A stretch of 64,000 bases of DNA. It comes from CAIWHR01 sp963741355 (GTDB taxonomy: Bacteria > Pseudomonadota > Gammaproteobacteria > Burkholderiales > Casimicrobiaceae). The translations under genes were made by a program, and so were the position numbers. The stretch covers positions 1-64,000 of the forward strand of contig CAVUIG010000009.1 in assembly GCA_963741355.1 (NCBI GenBank), read 5' to 3'. This document shows, in pieces, positions 1 to 9,438 of this stretch. Under the pieces are notes generated by a model. The model ran no database searches. It was not told the origin of the DNA and saw only the letters and a list, made by a program, of their open reading frames with translations. The first letter of the stretch is position 1, and each line of letters starts with the position of its first letter.

Positions 1-2812
1 CGGGATCCGACGGATCGTGAAGCGCGGGGCCGTTACGTCGTAGGCATCGACCTCGGAACCACGAATTCGGCGGCCGCGCTCGTCGACATGCAGCAAATGC
101 CGCGGCAGCTTCACGCTTGAAATTCCTCAGGTTGTCGCGCCGTTTCAGATCGAAGGTCTCGAGACGCTTCCCTCGTTTCATTACCAGACCACGCCGACGG
201 AAGCCGAAACCGGCATAGTGCGGCTGCCCTGGAGCGATTCACATCCCAGTTATGCGGTCGGCGAGTTACCTACGTGAGGAAGGAATCACCAAGCCCGGCC
301 GGTTGATCGCTTCGGCGAAGTCGTGGCTTTCTCATTCGGGCGTGGATCGCACGGCCGAACTGTTGCCGTGGCAGGCGGTGCGGATGTCGAACGGCTCTCG
401 CCGGTCGAGGCGTCGTCGCGCTATTCGCCCACGTGCGAGCCGCCTGGACCAGCAGTTTCCGGAGTATCCGCTGGCCGAGCAAGAAGTCGTGCTGTCTCTG
501 CCGGCCTCGTTCGACGAAGTGGCCCGGGAGCTGACCGTGAAGGCCCCGGAGGGCCGGTTGCCGCGTGATGTTGATCGAAGAGCCGCAGGCAGCGTTTTAT
601 GCGTGGATCGATCTGCATGCGATGACTGGAGAGCAATTCGCCGGGTCAAAAGATACTGGTGTGCGACATTGGCGGCGGCACTTCCGACTTCACGCTGATC
701 CGCGTGCGGCCCAGCGCAGCGACCGGCGACGTGCAGTTTCATCGGATCGCCGTGGGCGAGCACCTGATTCTGGGGGGCGATAATCTTGATCTGGCCCTGC
801 CCAGCATACTCGAGCAGCAATTCGCGGGGGGCGACAAGCTCGCCGCGCGGCAGTGGGACACGCTGGTGCGAACCTCTCGCCGCGTCAAAGAAACGCTGCT
901 GAGTTCCGCTGCCCCCGAGTCGCTCACGGTCAACCTGTCTGCAGCCGGGTCGAAGGTGATCGGCGGCGGGTTGCAAGTGGAAGTCGCGCGCACCGAAGTG
1001 CAGCAGCTGCTGGTCGAAGGTTTCTTGCCGCGAGTCGCCCTCACGGACAAGCCGGCGCGCAGGCAGTCGGGTTTTCAAGATTTTGGCCTGCCCTATGCCG
1101 CAGACCCGGCGATGACGCGCTATCTCGCGGCATTCCTGGTGGCCCATCGATTCACGGGCCACGACTCGCCGAATCACGAGTGGCAAGCCATGCAAAAGCC
1201 CAACCCGGCCCGGCCGGACGTCGTGCTTTTTAACGGTGGTTTCTTTGCGTCGCCCGTGCTTCGAGCGCGATTGCTGGCGGTGCTTACCTCCTGGTTTTCC
1301 ACTGCGGACGAGCCCTGGATGCCGCTCGTGCTCGACAACCCGCGGCTCGATTTGGCGGTGGCCCACGGGGCCGCTTACTACGGCATGGTGCGCCGCGGCG
1401 AAGGAGTGCGCATCGCCGCGACGCTGGCGCGAAGTTATTACATTGCCGTTGCCGGCGACACGCCCCGAGCAGTTTGTTTGGCGCCCGGTAACGCCGCCGC
1501 CGGCCAGGACTACGAGATTCACGATCGCTCGTTTTCGCTGACCTTGGCCGAGCCCGTTGAGTTTCCGCTGTATGTTTCCAGCACCCGGCTTGTCGATCCG
1601 CCCGGCGCTGTGGTGGATGTTGACCTGGAAGAACTGACGCCGCTGCCGCCCATTCGCACGGTTTTGCAGGCCGGCCACAAACGACAACCGCAAACGGTTC
1701 GCGTTCGGCTGCACGCGCATCTCTCGGAGATCGGCACGTTGGAACTTTCCTGCCGTGAAGTCGACGGCAGTCGCAGGTGGCGGTTGCAGTTCGATGTCCG
1801 GTCGACGACGCAAACCGATGTCGCCGCGCACCAGTCGAATGCCGAGCGCGAGGGATTTGTTGACGAGGCCCAGATCGCTGCGTGCCGAGAGTTGATCGAG
1901 CGGGTATTCGGGCCGGCATCCGATGAGCAGCCCGGCAAATTGATGAAGGGGTTGGCCGAAATTCTCGGAATGGCCCGCCATCGCTGGCCAACGTCCGTGC
2001 TACGGCGGATGTGGGAAATGCTGATGGAGGTTGAAACCGGTCGCCGAAAATCGCCGGCTCACGAAGCACGTTGGTTGAATCTGCTCGGCTTCGCGCTGCG
2101 GCCGGGTTACGGCTTCGCAGTCGATGACTGGCGGGTTGCCCAAACGTCGCGCACGGTAAATGGGAAAATCGTGTTCCCAGCCTCGCAAAGCGAAGCACTC
2201 GTGTTGTGGCGACGCATTGTGGGCGGCATGAGCCGCGGGCAACAACTGGCCCTCGCCGAGCTAAGCCTGCCGGCGGTTCGCGCACTGCGCCGGCGCTTCG
2301 GCGGCGGCAAGCCAACGGCCGCTGCGCCCCCCTTGGACCCGGCGCAATCAGCCGAAGTATGGCGACTATTGGGCTCACTCGAGCTGCTGCCGGTCGCGAT
2401 CAAAATCGAACTGGGCGATACGCTGGTAGAATTGCTCCCGAAACGAAAGCTAGCGAAGTGGCGCTCGACGATGTTTTGGACGTTGGGCCGCCTCGGACAA
2501 AGAGTTCCGCTGTACGGACCGCTGAACACGTTGGTTCCGTCAGCGCATGCCGCACGCTGGCTGCAGGCGACGATGCAACTTGCGGACGGCGACTCCGTCG
2601 CGCCGCTGGCCGTGATGCTACTGGCACGCCGCACGAACGATCGCCATCGCGACATTGATCCCCCGCTGCGCGAGCAAGTTGCAGAGTGGCTACGCGACAC
2701 GGGAGCAGCCCCCCACTTACAGGAGCTTGTTCGCGTTGGCGGAACGCTCGATGCAGAAGAACGCGGGGAGGTGTTCGGCGAGTCGCTACCCAGCGGACTG
2801 CGTATCGCGTAG
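1..2812 (+). CDS. Hsp70-family (DnaK-like) protein with C-terminal DUF3731, 5' end frameshifted and cut by window edge
   Basis: ATPase of the Hsp70/actin superfamily, probably a cytosolic chaperone-like protein. The first phosphate motif (VGIDLGTTNS) is read at about 37-75 and the second (CDIGGGTSDFTL) at about 659-700; between them the frame changes at least five times (near 110, 260, 370, 430 and 560), although each piece matches an Hsp70 N-terminus. From 659 on, 717 codons are open without interruption. This part holds the rest of the ATPase and a long alpha-helical C-terminus (LNLLGFALRPGYGFAVDDW) typical of the DUF3731 class of Hsp70 paralogues, which lack the usual DnaK substrate-binding domain. 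The true start lies left of the window. The frame breaks look like sequencing errors at a contig end, since the downstream two thirds is clean. Family assignment is firm; client and partner are unknown. Confidence 0.82.
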
Positions 2813-3130
2813 CGAGGCAGATCGAGTCACTTCAACTTCAGCCCTCGATTTCGCCTGCGGCGACGTGACCCAGGCCGACCATCCCGTGCCGCCCTTCTCC
2901 CGCGACGCAGCATCCACCACCCCTCCCCTAGCATCTAGCATCGCATCCCGTCTCCAAACGAAGGCGAGCGCTATCGTAAATGCTGGCGACCCAGCCAACT
3001 TGCATGGTTAAACAACCGAACGGCCCTCACGGCGCTGGTCCGCGTTGGTAATCGTGTTTTGTTACAATCGGTCTGAGACTATACCGGTTTCAAGTGCACA
3101 TCAAACTGGCAACCCAAGGAGAAAATGCCC
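2813..3130. other. Intergenic gap, no gene seen
   Basis: About 318 bases between the Hsp70-family stop and the cupin start. No open frame with recognisable protein similarity is visible on either strand. The last 15 bases hold the AGGAG ribosome site of the cupin gene (3117-3121). No strong terminator hairpin with a T-run was found. Confidence 0.5.
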
Positions 3131-3586
3131 ATGCTCACTCGCCGAGAATTGGTTTCAATAGCCGCAGTCGCCCTGACAACGTTCGCTGCCGTGACATCGG
3201 CGCAGTCGCCCGCCAAGCCAGTCGTGAAAATTTCCGTTTTTGAGCTTGATAGAATTGAAGACAAACCCGCGAAGTACGGATCGAAGCGACAATTATTCGA
3301 TGGCCGCACTGCCACGCTGGACATGCTTGAATGCCACGTCACCACGGTCAATCCCGGCGAGGCCACGCATCCGCCGGTTCCGCAGGCTGAAGATGAGCTA
3401 GTGATCGTAAAAGACGGGACCGTCGAAGCGCAGGTCAATGGTCAGCCGCAACGAATCGGCGCTGGATCGGTTTTGTTCGTGGCTGGCGGTGACCTGCACG
3501 GCGTCAAGAACATTGGCGAAAAGCCTGCAACCTACTACGTTATCAGATGGTCCGCCTACGGCACTTCGAAGAAGAATGCGGAATAG
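3131..3586 (+). CDS. Exported cupin-domain protein
   Basis: Small (about 150 aa) single-domain cupin. It begins MLTRRELVSIAAV, a twin-arginine-like or Sec signal peptide ending near TSAQS, so the product is probably periplasmic. The cupin core is seen as a beta-barrel pattern with HPPVPQAEDELVIVKDG followed by a second motif around GGDLHGVKN, supplying His and Glu metal ligands. ATG at 3131 is preferred over ATG 3125 because AGGAG at 3117-3121 lies 9 bases upstream of 3131 but only 3 upstream of 3125. The gene stands alone between the Hsp70 protein and a polygalacturonase. Cupins of this size are often sugar- or metal-binding enzymes, but the substrate cannot be read from the sequence. Confidence 0.7.
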   Translation: MLTRRELVSIAAVALTTFAAVTSAQSPAKPVVKISVFELDRIEDKPAKYGSKRQLFDGRTATLDMLECHVTTVNPGEATHPPVPQAEDELVIVKDGTVEAQVNGQPQRIGAGSVLFVAGGDLHGVKNIGEKPATYYVIRWSAYGTSKKNAE

Positions 3587-3706
3587 GCGATCGCGGCGGA
3601 TCTCAATTTCCACCGACGACTGCTATAATTCGCTTGTTCAAATGGTCAACGAAGCAATCCATTGTCGACATCTTCGTTAAACGCAAATCCCACTTCGAGG
3701 CTCACC

Positions 3707-4960
3707 ATGAAAAACCTTAAGGGGATCGTAATCGCTGGATTAACATGTCAATGCTTAATCGGCAGCAGTCTGCAGGGAGCTGATGTCGTCGCAGCTCAGG
3801 TAAGCGAAGCCCAAACCGATGAGATCAAGGCAGCCGCTCCTGTGATACCCGACGCTCGCTTTAATCTCTCGGATTATGGCGGCGTAGGCGACTACCAGAC
3901 CATGAACACTGAGGCCTTCAAAAATGCCGTGGCTGCCATCGCCAAAGCGGGCGGCGGTCATCTCGTAGTACCGGCCGGAATGTACAAAACTCTGCCGTTC
4001 ACGTTGACCAGCCACATGGATTTGCATTTGGATCCAGGCACAATCGTCAAGGCTCCAGATAGCTTTGAAGAATATGGTATTCCCGATCCGAACCTGCCGG
4101 TGTCATCGCCGACGGGTCCCGCCAATGGCGGATTGGGTGGCCGTGGGCGAGTCGCCCCATTGATTTCATGTCTTCGTGGTACGACCGACCTGGCAATTAC
4201 CGGATCAGGTACGATCGACGGATCGGGCGCGATGTTCTGGATTTGGTCGGACAAGGCCGCGCGTCGGTATCCCGCTGGTCGTCGAGTTGTGGGACGCCCC
4301 GTATTAGTCTCTCTCAATGGCGTCCAGCGATTACACGTGGACGGTGTGACGCTTACCAATTCGCCCATGTTCCACTTGGTCCCCCGCGGCCAGGACATAT
4401 TGATCGAAAATGTCCGCATCGTCGCTCCCAGTGACGCACCCAACACCGACGCCATCGATCCGGGGGGCGAGCGAATCGTCATCCGCAATTGTGAAATCGA
4501 CACCGGCGACGACAATATTGCCCTGCAAAGCGGTTCCCACGATGTGCTCATTGAAAACCTGACGTGCCTGCACGGCCACGGCATCTCCATCGGCAGTCCA
4601 ACCCGCGATGGTTTACACCACATCATCGTCCGCCACTGCACGTTCAATGGCACCGATAACGGCCTGCGCATTAAGTCGTATCGCGGCAACGGCGGTGAGG
4701 TCACCGACATTCGGTATTCCGACATCGTCATGAAGAATGTTCGCAGCCCGTTCGATATTAATATGCTTTATAACGGCAATGCCGGTCTTAAAACTGATGT
4801 CGGTCCACGCGAAGCGACCGCGGGGCAAACGACGAACATTCCCAATTTCCATAACATTCACTTCAGCAATATCAGCGTCACGCGTTCATCAATCGCAGGC
4901 AGAATTCTCGGGCTGCCTGAGCAAATCGCCAACAACATCAGCTACGCTGTTTCCGCGAAT
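3707..4960 (+). CDS. Glycoside hydrolase family 28 (polygalacturonase-like), 3' end replaced at a junction
   Basis: Secreted pectin-degrading enzyme of the right-handed beta-helix GH28 family. Start ATG 3707 gives a signal peptide (MKNLKGIVIAGLTCQCLIG) and is preceded by GAGG. The four GH28 signature sites are present in order: NTDAID (residue about 246), GDDNIALQSG with the catalytic Asp pair (about 268), GHGISIGS with the catalytic His (about 291) and RIKSYRG (about 321). The N-terminal FNLSDYGGVGDYQTMNTEAF segment is the usual pectate-lyase-superfamily start. Similarity is lost after GRILGLPEQ near base 4925; the frame then continues into unrelated DNA. The enzyme therefore lacks its last beta-helix coils here. 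Such enzymes are common in Planctomycetes and Bacteroidetes and unexpected beside betaproteobacterial genes. Confidence 0.85.
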
Positions 4961-4965
4961 TCCGC
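4925..4965. other. Probable chimeric junction between two genomes
   Basis: Left of this point the DNA is moderate in GC and encodes GH28 in one frame. Right of it, in another frame, begins the middle of a different protein in GC-rich DNA, followed by 59 kb of betaproteobacterial genes. Neither gene has its missing half elsewhere in the window. No transposase, integrase or terminal repeat is visible at the join, which favours an assembly chimera over a natural insertion. Confidence 0.6.
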
Positions 4966-5489
4966 TCTCTTTTTACAGGCATCCGCGCGATCTGTTTCTC
5001 GATGTCGAAATGCTCGCTCGCGCCAAAGGCACTGGCCTTCTGCGTTCGCTGATAGCTCGAGTTCCGGGCGCAAAGATCGTTGGCTCGTCGTATTACAGCC
5101 GGGAATTCGACGAATATGGGGACAAGCGCTCGGGTTTCGGCGCCGCGCCCGTGCTGGGCGGCCGCGGACGACTCGACTTCGACAAGCCGACAATAGACCG
5201 CGCGAATTCGGTGCTGCGGGAATTTGCGCGCCGCGTGGAGGATCGCAAGGCGAAATTCCGAATCGCTCCCCCGGCGATAGCAGCTTCGTGGTACTTCGAG
5301 GAGCGCAGCGCAATCGAGCGGCTGGCCGGCGGCTTGGACCCGAATTCCCTTCTTGGCGAACCCGATGACTACGTCTACGACGATTCGCTTTTTCAGGACA
5401 CCGTATATCATCTCGGCCCCGTCGGCCGACGGCTCAGAACCGAAAAGCTATCCCGGGCAATCCGGGATGCGGGTCTGTTTCCGCAATGA
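4965..5489 (+). CDS. C-terminal half of an exopolysaccharide-locus protein, 5' truncated
   Basis: About 175 codons open from the junction to a stop at 5487-5489. The product contains a segment LFLDVEMLARAKGTGLL and ends with a conserved-looking stretch around LFQDTVYHLGPVGRRLRTEK. That ending resembles the C-terminus of SGNH-like or alginate O-acetyltransferase-like (AlgJ/AlgX) proteins found in polysaccharide clusters, but I do not recognise the family firmly. Its position directly upstream of a GT4 glycosyltransferase and a WcaJ-type transferase supports a role in polysaccharide modification or export. The start codon and N-terminal half are missing because of the junction. Confidence 0.4.
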   Translation, partial: LSFYRHPRDLFLDVEMLARAKGTGLLRSLIARVPGAKIVGSSYYSREFDEYGDKRSGFGAAPVLGGRGRLDFDKPTIDRANSVLREFARRVEDRKAKFRIAPPAIAASWYFEERSAIERLAGGLDPNSLLGEPDDYVYDDSLFQDTVYHLGPVGRRLRTEKLSRAIRDAGLFPQ

Positions 5490-5681
5490 TTCCGTCCGGA
5501 CGCTTCTCACGAGGACCCGTGTGCGAACCTTAGTGAATCAGCTGTTTTCTCTTGGACGCGGACTGCGCCTCGCGATGCGGCAACTCGCCTGCGCCGCCCA
5601 CTCATCGTGGAACACCCGTGCGGACCAGACCGCCGACGGCATTGGCCGTGCCGCAACCGAACTTCGCAGTGCTGACCTGCC

Positions 5682-6841
5682 ATGAGTCTGGGACGCATTG
5701 CGATCATTCACGACTGGCTGGAAAGTTGGCGCGGCGGCGAGAACGTGCTGGCGGAAATCGTGCGCCTGCAACCGCAGGCGGACCTTTTCGCGCTCGTCGA
5801 TTTCCTCCCCGACACACTGCGCCCGAGGTTGTTCGGAAAGCGAGCGACCACGAGTTTTCTGCAGCACCTGCCGGGGGCCCGGCGGCATTTCCGGGCGTTC
5901 GCGCCGCTGTTTCCGAAGGCGATCGAGTCGCTCGACGTCTCGGCCTTCGACACGATCATTTCGAGTTCGCATGCGGTGGCCAAAGGCGTGCGGACGCGAC
6001 CCGGGCAGATGCACGTGTGCTACTGCCACACGCCCATGCGTTATGCCTGGGACCTCCGCGAGCAGTACCTCGCGGTCACCGGGCTTGCTGGGGGATTGCG
6101 CGGGAATGCTCGCGCGGCGTGCGCTCGATCGCCTGCGCGACTGGGACCTCGCGTCCAGCGTACGCGTCACGCACTTCATCGCCAACTCCGAGTACATCCG
6201 CGCACGCATCTTGCGTTGCTACGGGCGCACGGCACCGTGATCTATCCTCCGGTCGATACACTCTTTTACACGCCGGGCCCGAACCCGCCTGACACCAAGT
6301 CCAGAAAGTATTTCTTCGCCGCATCGCATTGGGTGCCATACAAGCGCATGGACCTGATCGTTGAGGCATTCCGGGCATTGCCCAGCATCGACTCGTCGTC
6401 GCCGGAGAAGGGCCGGAAGCGGCGCGCGTGCGGGCCGCGGCCGGTACCAACGTCGAATTCGTCGGCCGAACTGACGCGGAGAAGCTGCGCGATCTCCTGC
6501 GCGAGACGCGTGCCTTCGTCTTCGCCGCGGAGGAGGATTTCGGGATCATGCCCGTGGAGTCGCAAGCGTGCGGAACCCCGGTGATGGCTTACGGGCGCGG
6601 CGGCGCGCTCGAAACGGTCCGGCCGCCGTCGGCCGACGCGCCGACGGGACTGCTGTTCCCCGAACAATCTGCGGCCGCCATCGCGGCAGCCATCGTCGCG
6701 TTCGATGCGATCGCCGGCACGTTCACGGCCGCTGCCTGCCGCGCGAACGCCGAGCAATTTGCCAGTGCGCGCTTCCGCGCGGAGTTCGCACGTTTCATGA
6801 CCGAGACGGAACGCGGACGCGCCCTGGCGGATAATGCATAC
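5682..6841 (+). CDS. GT4-family glycosyltransferase (frameshifted), possibly fused to the next gene
   Basis: Cytoplasmic retaining glycosyltransferase of the GT-B fold that adds a sugar during polysaccharide repeat-unit synthesis. It starts MSLGRIAIIHDWLESWRGGEN, a classic GT4 N-terminus. The C-terminal donor-binding domain is seen as YFFAASHWVPYKRMDLIVEAF and, further on, the EX7E-like signature around FAAEEDFGIMPVESQACGTPV. The frame slips near 6095, near 6235 and again near 6400-6430. After the last slip it stays open with no stop into the WcaJ gene, so the natural end is not visible; similarity to GT4 fades around the segment MTETERGRALADN just before 6842. Family certain; donor and acceptor sugars unknown. 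Confidence 0.75.
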
Positions 6842-8233
6842 ATGAACCGGTCGTTGCTGAAGCCGTTTGCGCCGCAGTTCGCGTTGACACTCCGCGCGGG
6901 CGATCCCGTGGTCGCGCTGGGCGTAGGCCTCGTCGTGTACGTCGCCTACCTCAACGAGTTTCCCATGCCGGAGCATTACGTGCTGTTCCTCGTCGCCGCC
7001 TTTGTCGCGATCATGGCGATTTTTCCATTCTTTCGCCTCTACGAGCCGCGCCGCGGCGCAAGCATCGCCGACGAGCTGCGCCGCCTGCTGCTCGCATGGG
7101 TCACCCTCGGTTTGCTCGTCGGCATCACCATTTTCGCGACCAAGTCCGGCAATGCGTATTCCCGGGTTTGGGTTTCCGCCTGGCTCGTCGGCAGCTTCAT
7201 CGCGACCTCGGCGATGCGCGTGCTCCTCCGGCTGGCCTTGCAGGCGCTGCGCAAGCGCGGTCACAACCTTCGCCATATCACGGTCGTCGGCGCCGGCGTG
7301 CTGGGGCGCCAGATCGCGGAGCGGCTACGGCGCTCCGCGTGGGTCGGGCTCAATGTCGTCGGCTACTACGACGACGACCCGGAAAAGGTCGGCACAACGA
7401 TTGACGGTCGCCCGGTGCAGGGCCCCATCGATCGCCTGTTCACCAAAGACGCCTGGACGGGCATCGATCAGGTGTGGATCGCATTGCCGCTCCGGGCGGA
7501 GGCCCGGATACGCATGCTCCTGACGGCGCTGCGAGATTCACCGGTGGAAGTACGGTTCGTTCCCGATATCTACAGCTTCCACCTGCTCAATCACTCGTTT
7601 ACCGAAATCGCCGGATTGCCGGTGATTTCGCTGACCGAGACGCCGATGGTCGGTGCCAATCGGCTCCTCAAGTGGATGGAGGATCGCGTGCTCGGTGCGC
7701 TGACGCTGCTGCTGGTGGCGCCCGCGATGATTCTCATCGCCCCCGGTGTCAAGCTGACCTCGAGCGGCCCGGCGCTCTACCGCCAGGAGCGCATGACTTG
7801 GAACGGGCAGTGCTTCCAGATTCTCAAGTTCCGCACGATGCCGGTCGACGCCGAAGCGCTGGGTCCCGTCTGGCCGCAGGAGGGCGCGCGCCGGGCGACC
7901 CGATTCGGCGCCTTTCTGCGGCGGTTCAGCCTCGATGAGCTGCCGCAGCTCTTCAACGTGCTCAAGGGCGAGATGTCGCTGGTCGGACCGCGCCCGGAGC
8001 GACCGGAGCTCGTCGCACGCTTCCGCCAGGAAATCGCCGGCTACATGCAGAAGCACCTGGTGAAAGCCGGCATCACAGGTTGGGCGCAAGTAAACGATCT
8101 GCGGGGTGACAGCGATCTCATCCGGCGCATCGAGTACGATCTGTATTATATTGACCACTGGTCGCTCTGGTTCGATCTTCGCATCCTGGCGTTGACGCTT
8201 TGGAACATCCTCACGAGCCGGCACGCCAGCTGA
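6842..8233 (+). CDS. wcaJ: Undecaprenyl-phosphate glucose phosphotransferase (WcaJ/PssY type)
   Basis: Integral inner-membrane enzyme that starts a polysaccharide repeat unit by transferring hexose-1-phosphate from a UDP-sugar to undecaprenyl phosphate. From ATG 6842 (MNRSLLKPFAPQFALTLRAG) the 463-aa protein has four N-terminal membrane helices. A central CoA-binding-like domain follows (VVGAGVLGRQIAERL), then the catalytic bacterial sugar transferase domain, including SSGPALYRQERMTWNG, LKFRTMPVDAE, RRFSLDELPQLFNVLKGEMS and LVGPRPERPE. Length and domain order match full-length WcaJ proteins. No clear ribosome site precedes 6842, and the glycosyltransferase frame upstream is open into it, so this may be the second half of a fusion or the upstream stop may have been lost by an indel. 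Confidence 0.88.
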   Translation: MNRSLLKPFAPQFALTLRAGDPVVALGVGLVVYVAYLNEFPMPEHYVLFLVAAFVAIMAIFPFFRLYEPRRGASIADELRRLLLAWVTLGLLVGITIFATKSGNAYSRVWVSAWLVGSFIATSAMRVLLRLALQALRKRGHNLRHITVVGAGVLGRQIAERLRRSAWVGLNVVGYYDDDPEKVGTTIDGRPVQGPIDRLFTKDAWTGIDQVWIALPLRAEARIRMLLTALRDSPVEVRFVPDIYSFHLLNHSFTEIAGLPVISLTETPMVGANRLLKWMEDRVLGALTLLLVAPAMILIAPGVKLTSSGPALYRQERMTWNGQCFQILKFRTMPVDAEALGPVWPQEGARRATRFGAFLRRFSLDELPQLFNVLKGEMSLVGPRPERPELVARFRQEIAGYMQKHLVKAGITGWAQVNDLRGDSDLIRRIEYDLYYIDHWSLWFDLRILALTLWNILTSRHAS

Positions 8234-9437
8234 GTACAGCGGCGGCCGCATCGGCGCCCGCTGACCCTGCCCCCTCCGATCCGCGCGCGCCTCTGCGCTG
8301 GTTGCTCGCGCTGCTCGCGCTCTCGATCGCAGTTTGCTTCGTCGGCTACTCGGCCATCGCGACGCCGGGCCGCTGGTTTCCAGGCGTCGATATCCTGCGG
8401 TGGAAGCCAAGCAAAATGGTGGTCCCGCTCGGGGGCGCGATCCGCGAGGGCGGCCGGCTCATCATCGACCCGTCTCGCTCGGTGGAGACCGCCGTCGTTT
8501 CCGTCGAGACCGTTTCCGTGCCAGCGATTACCCGGTCATCGCCTGGATCGCCTCGGGCATTCCGGACAACGCGCAGGTCAGGCTGCTGTGGCGCAGCGAT
8601 AACGCATCAGGAGTGACGAACGTGCTGCCGATCCCCGTCGCCTACAACCACCTGCTGCCGGCGTCACTCGCGCAGGAGAAAGGCTGGACCGGCAACATCA
8701 CCGGCCTCGCGCTGGCGATCAAGGGCCCGCTCGAGACGCCTGTCGTTATCGAAGAGGTGAGCGCGAATCCGATGGGCCTCCCCGACGTCCTGCGCGCCCG
8801 GGCTGAGGACTGGCTCAGTTTCGAGCCGTGGAGCGCCTCTTCGATCAACACGCTTTCCGGCGGCGCCGACGTTCAGGACCTGCCGCTCCCCGCGCTCCTG
8901 TTCGGGTCAGCGGTTCTCGCCTTCGCGCTGTGGGTCGCGTTGGCGTACCGCCGTGGTTGGCTCGCATCGCTCCCGGCCGCGCTCGGCACCGCATTTCTCG
9001 CCGTGTGGCTCGTGTCGGACGCCCGCTGGACCGACAATCTCGTGCGTCAAGCTGGCGCGACGGTGGCGCAATTCGGAGGCAAGGATGCTCAAACGCGGCA
9101 CCCTGATACCGAAGACGGCCGCCTGTTCGCGTTCATAGAACACGCCCGTGCCAAATTGCCGGCAACGCCGGTACGCGTCTTCGTCGCGTCCGACACCTAT
9201 TATGCGCGGGCCCGCGCCGCGTATCACCTCTATCCCTACAACGTCTACTACGTCCCGGAAACGAACGCCATCCCGGATCCGGCTTCGCTGCACGCTGGCG
9301 ACTACATGATGGTGTACATGCGTCACGGGATCCAGTTCGATGCGGCAGCCGGCCGGTTACATTGGGACGGTCTTCCCCCCGTTCGGGCCGAGCTCCTGTT
9401 GCTCGAGCGCGGCGGCGCCCTGTTCCGGCTGCTCTGA
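8230..9437 (+). CDS. Membrane protein of the polysaccharide cluster, one frameshift
   Basis: I do not recognise a named family. The protein begins near the WcaJ stop (start codon uncertain) with a Pro/Ala-rich head and a membrane helix (LRWLLALLALSIAVCFVGYSA). A periplasmic beta-rich part follows, then two more helices (ALLFGSAVLAFALWVALAYR and the next). It ends in a soluble domain containing RLFAFIEHARAKLPATPVRVFVAS and YHLYPYNVYY. The frame slips once near 8525. It is followed one base later by another membrane protein, so the two are probably translated together. Placement between wcaJ and a GT39-like protein suggests a part in polysaccharide assembly. Confidence 0.55.
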
Positions 9438-9438
9438 C

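Noticed and set aside
1..70. BamHI and EcoRI sites near the left edge suggesting a cloning linker
   Set aside because: The sites lie within a reading frame that matches an Hsp70 N-terminus, so they are natural sequence.
332..1981. Long minus-strand open frame opposite the Hsp70-family gene
   Set aside because: It mirrors the coding strand, has no recognisable similarity or ribosome site, and its codons reflect GC-rich third positions of the real gene. The same holds for the long antisense frames opposite rho, pncB, gspE and the FAD oxidoreductase.
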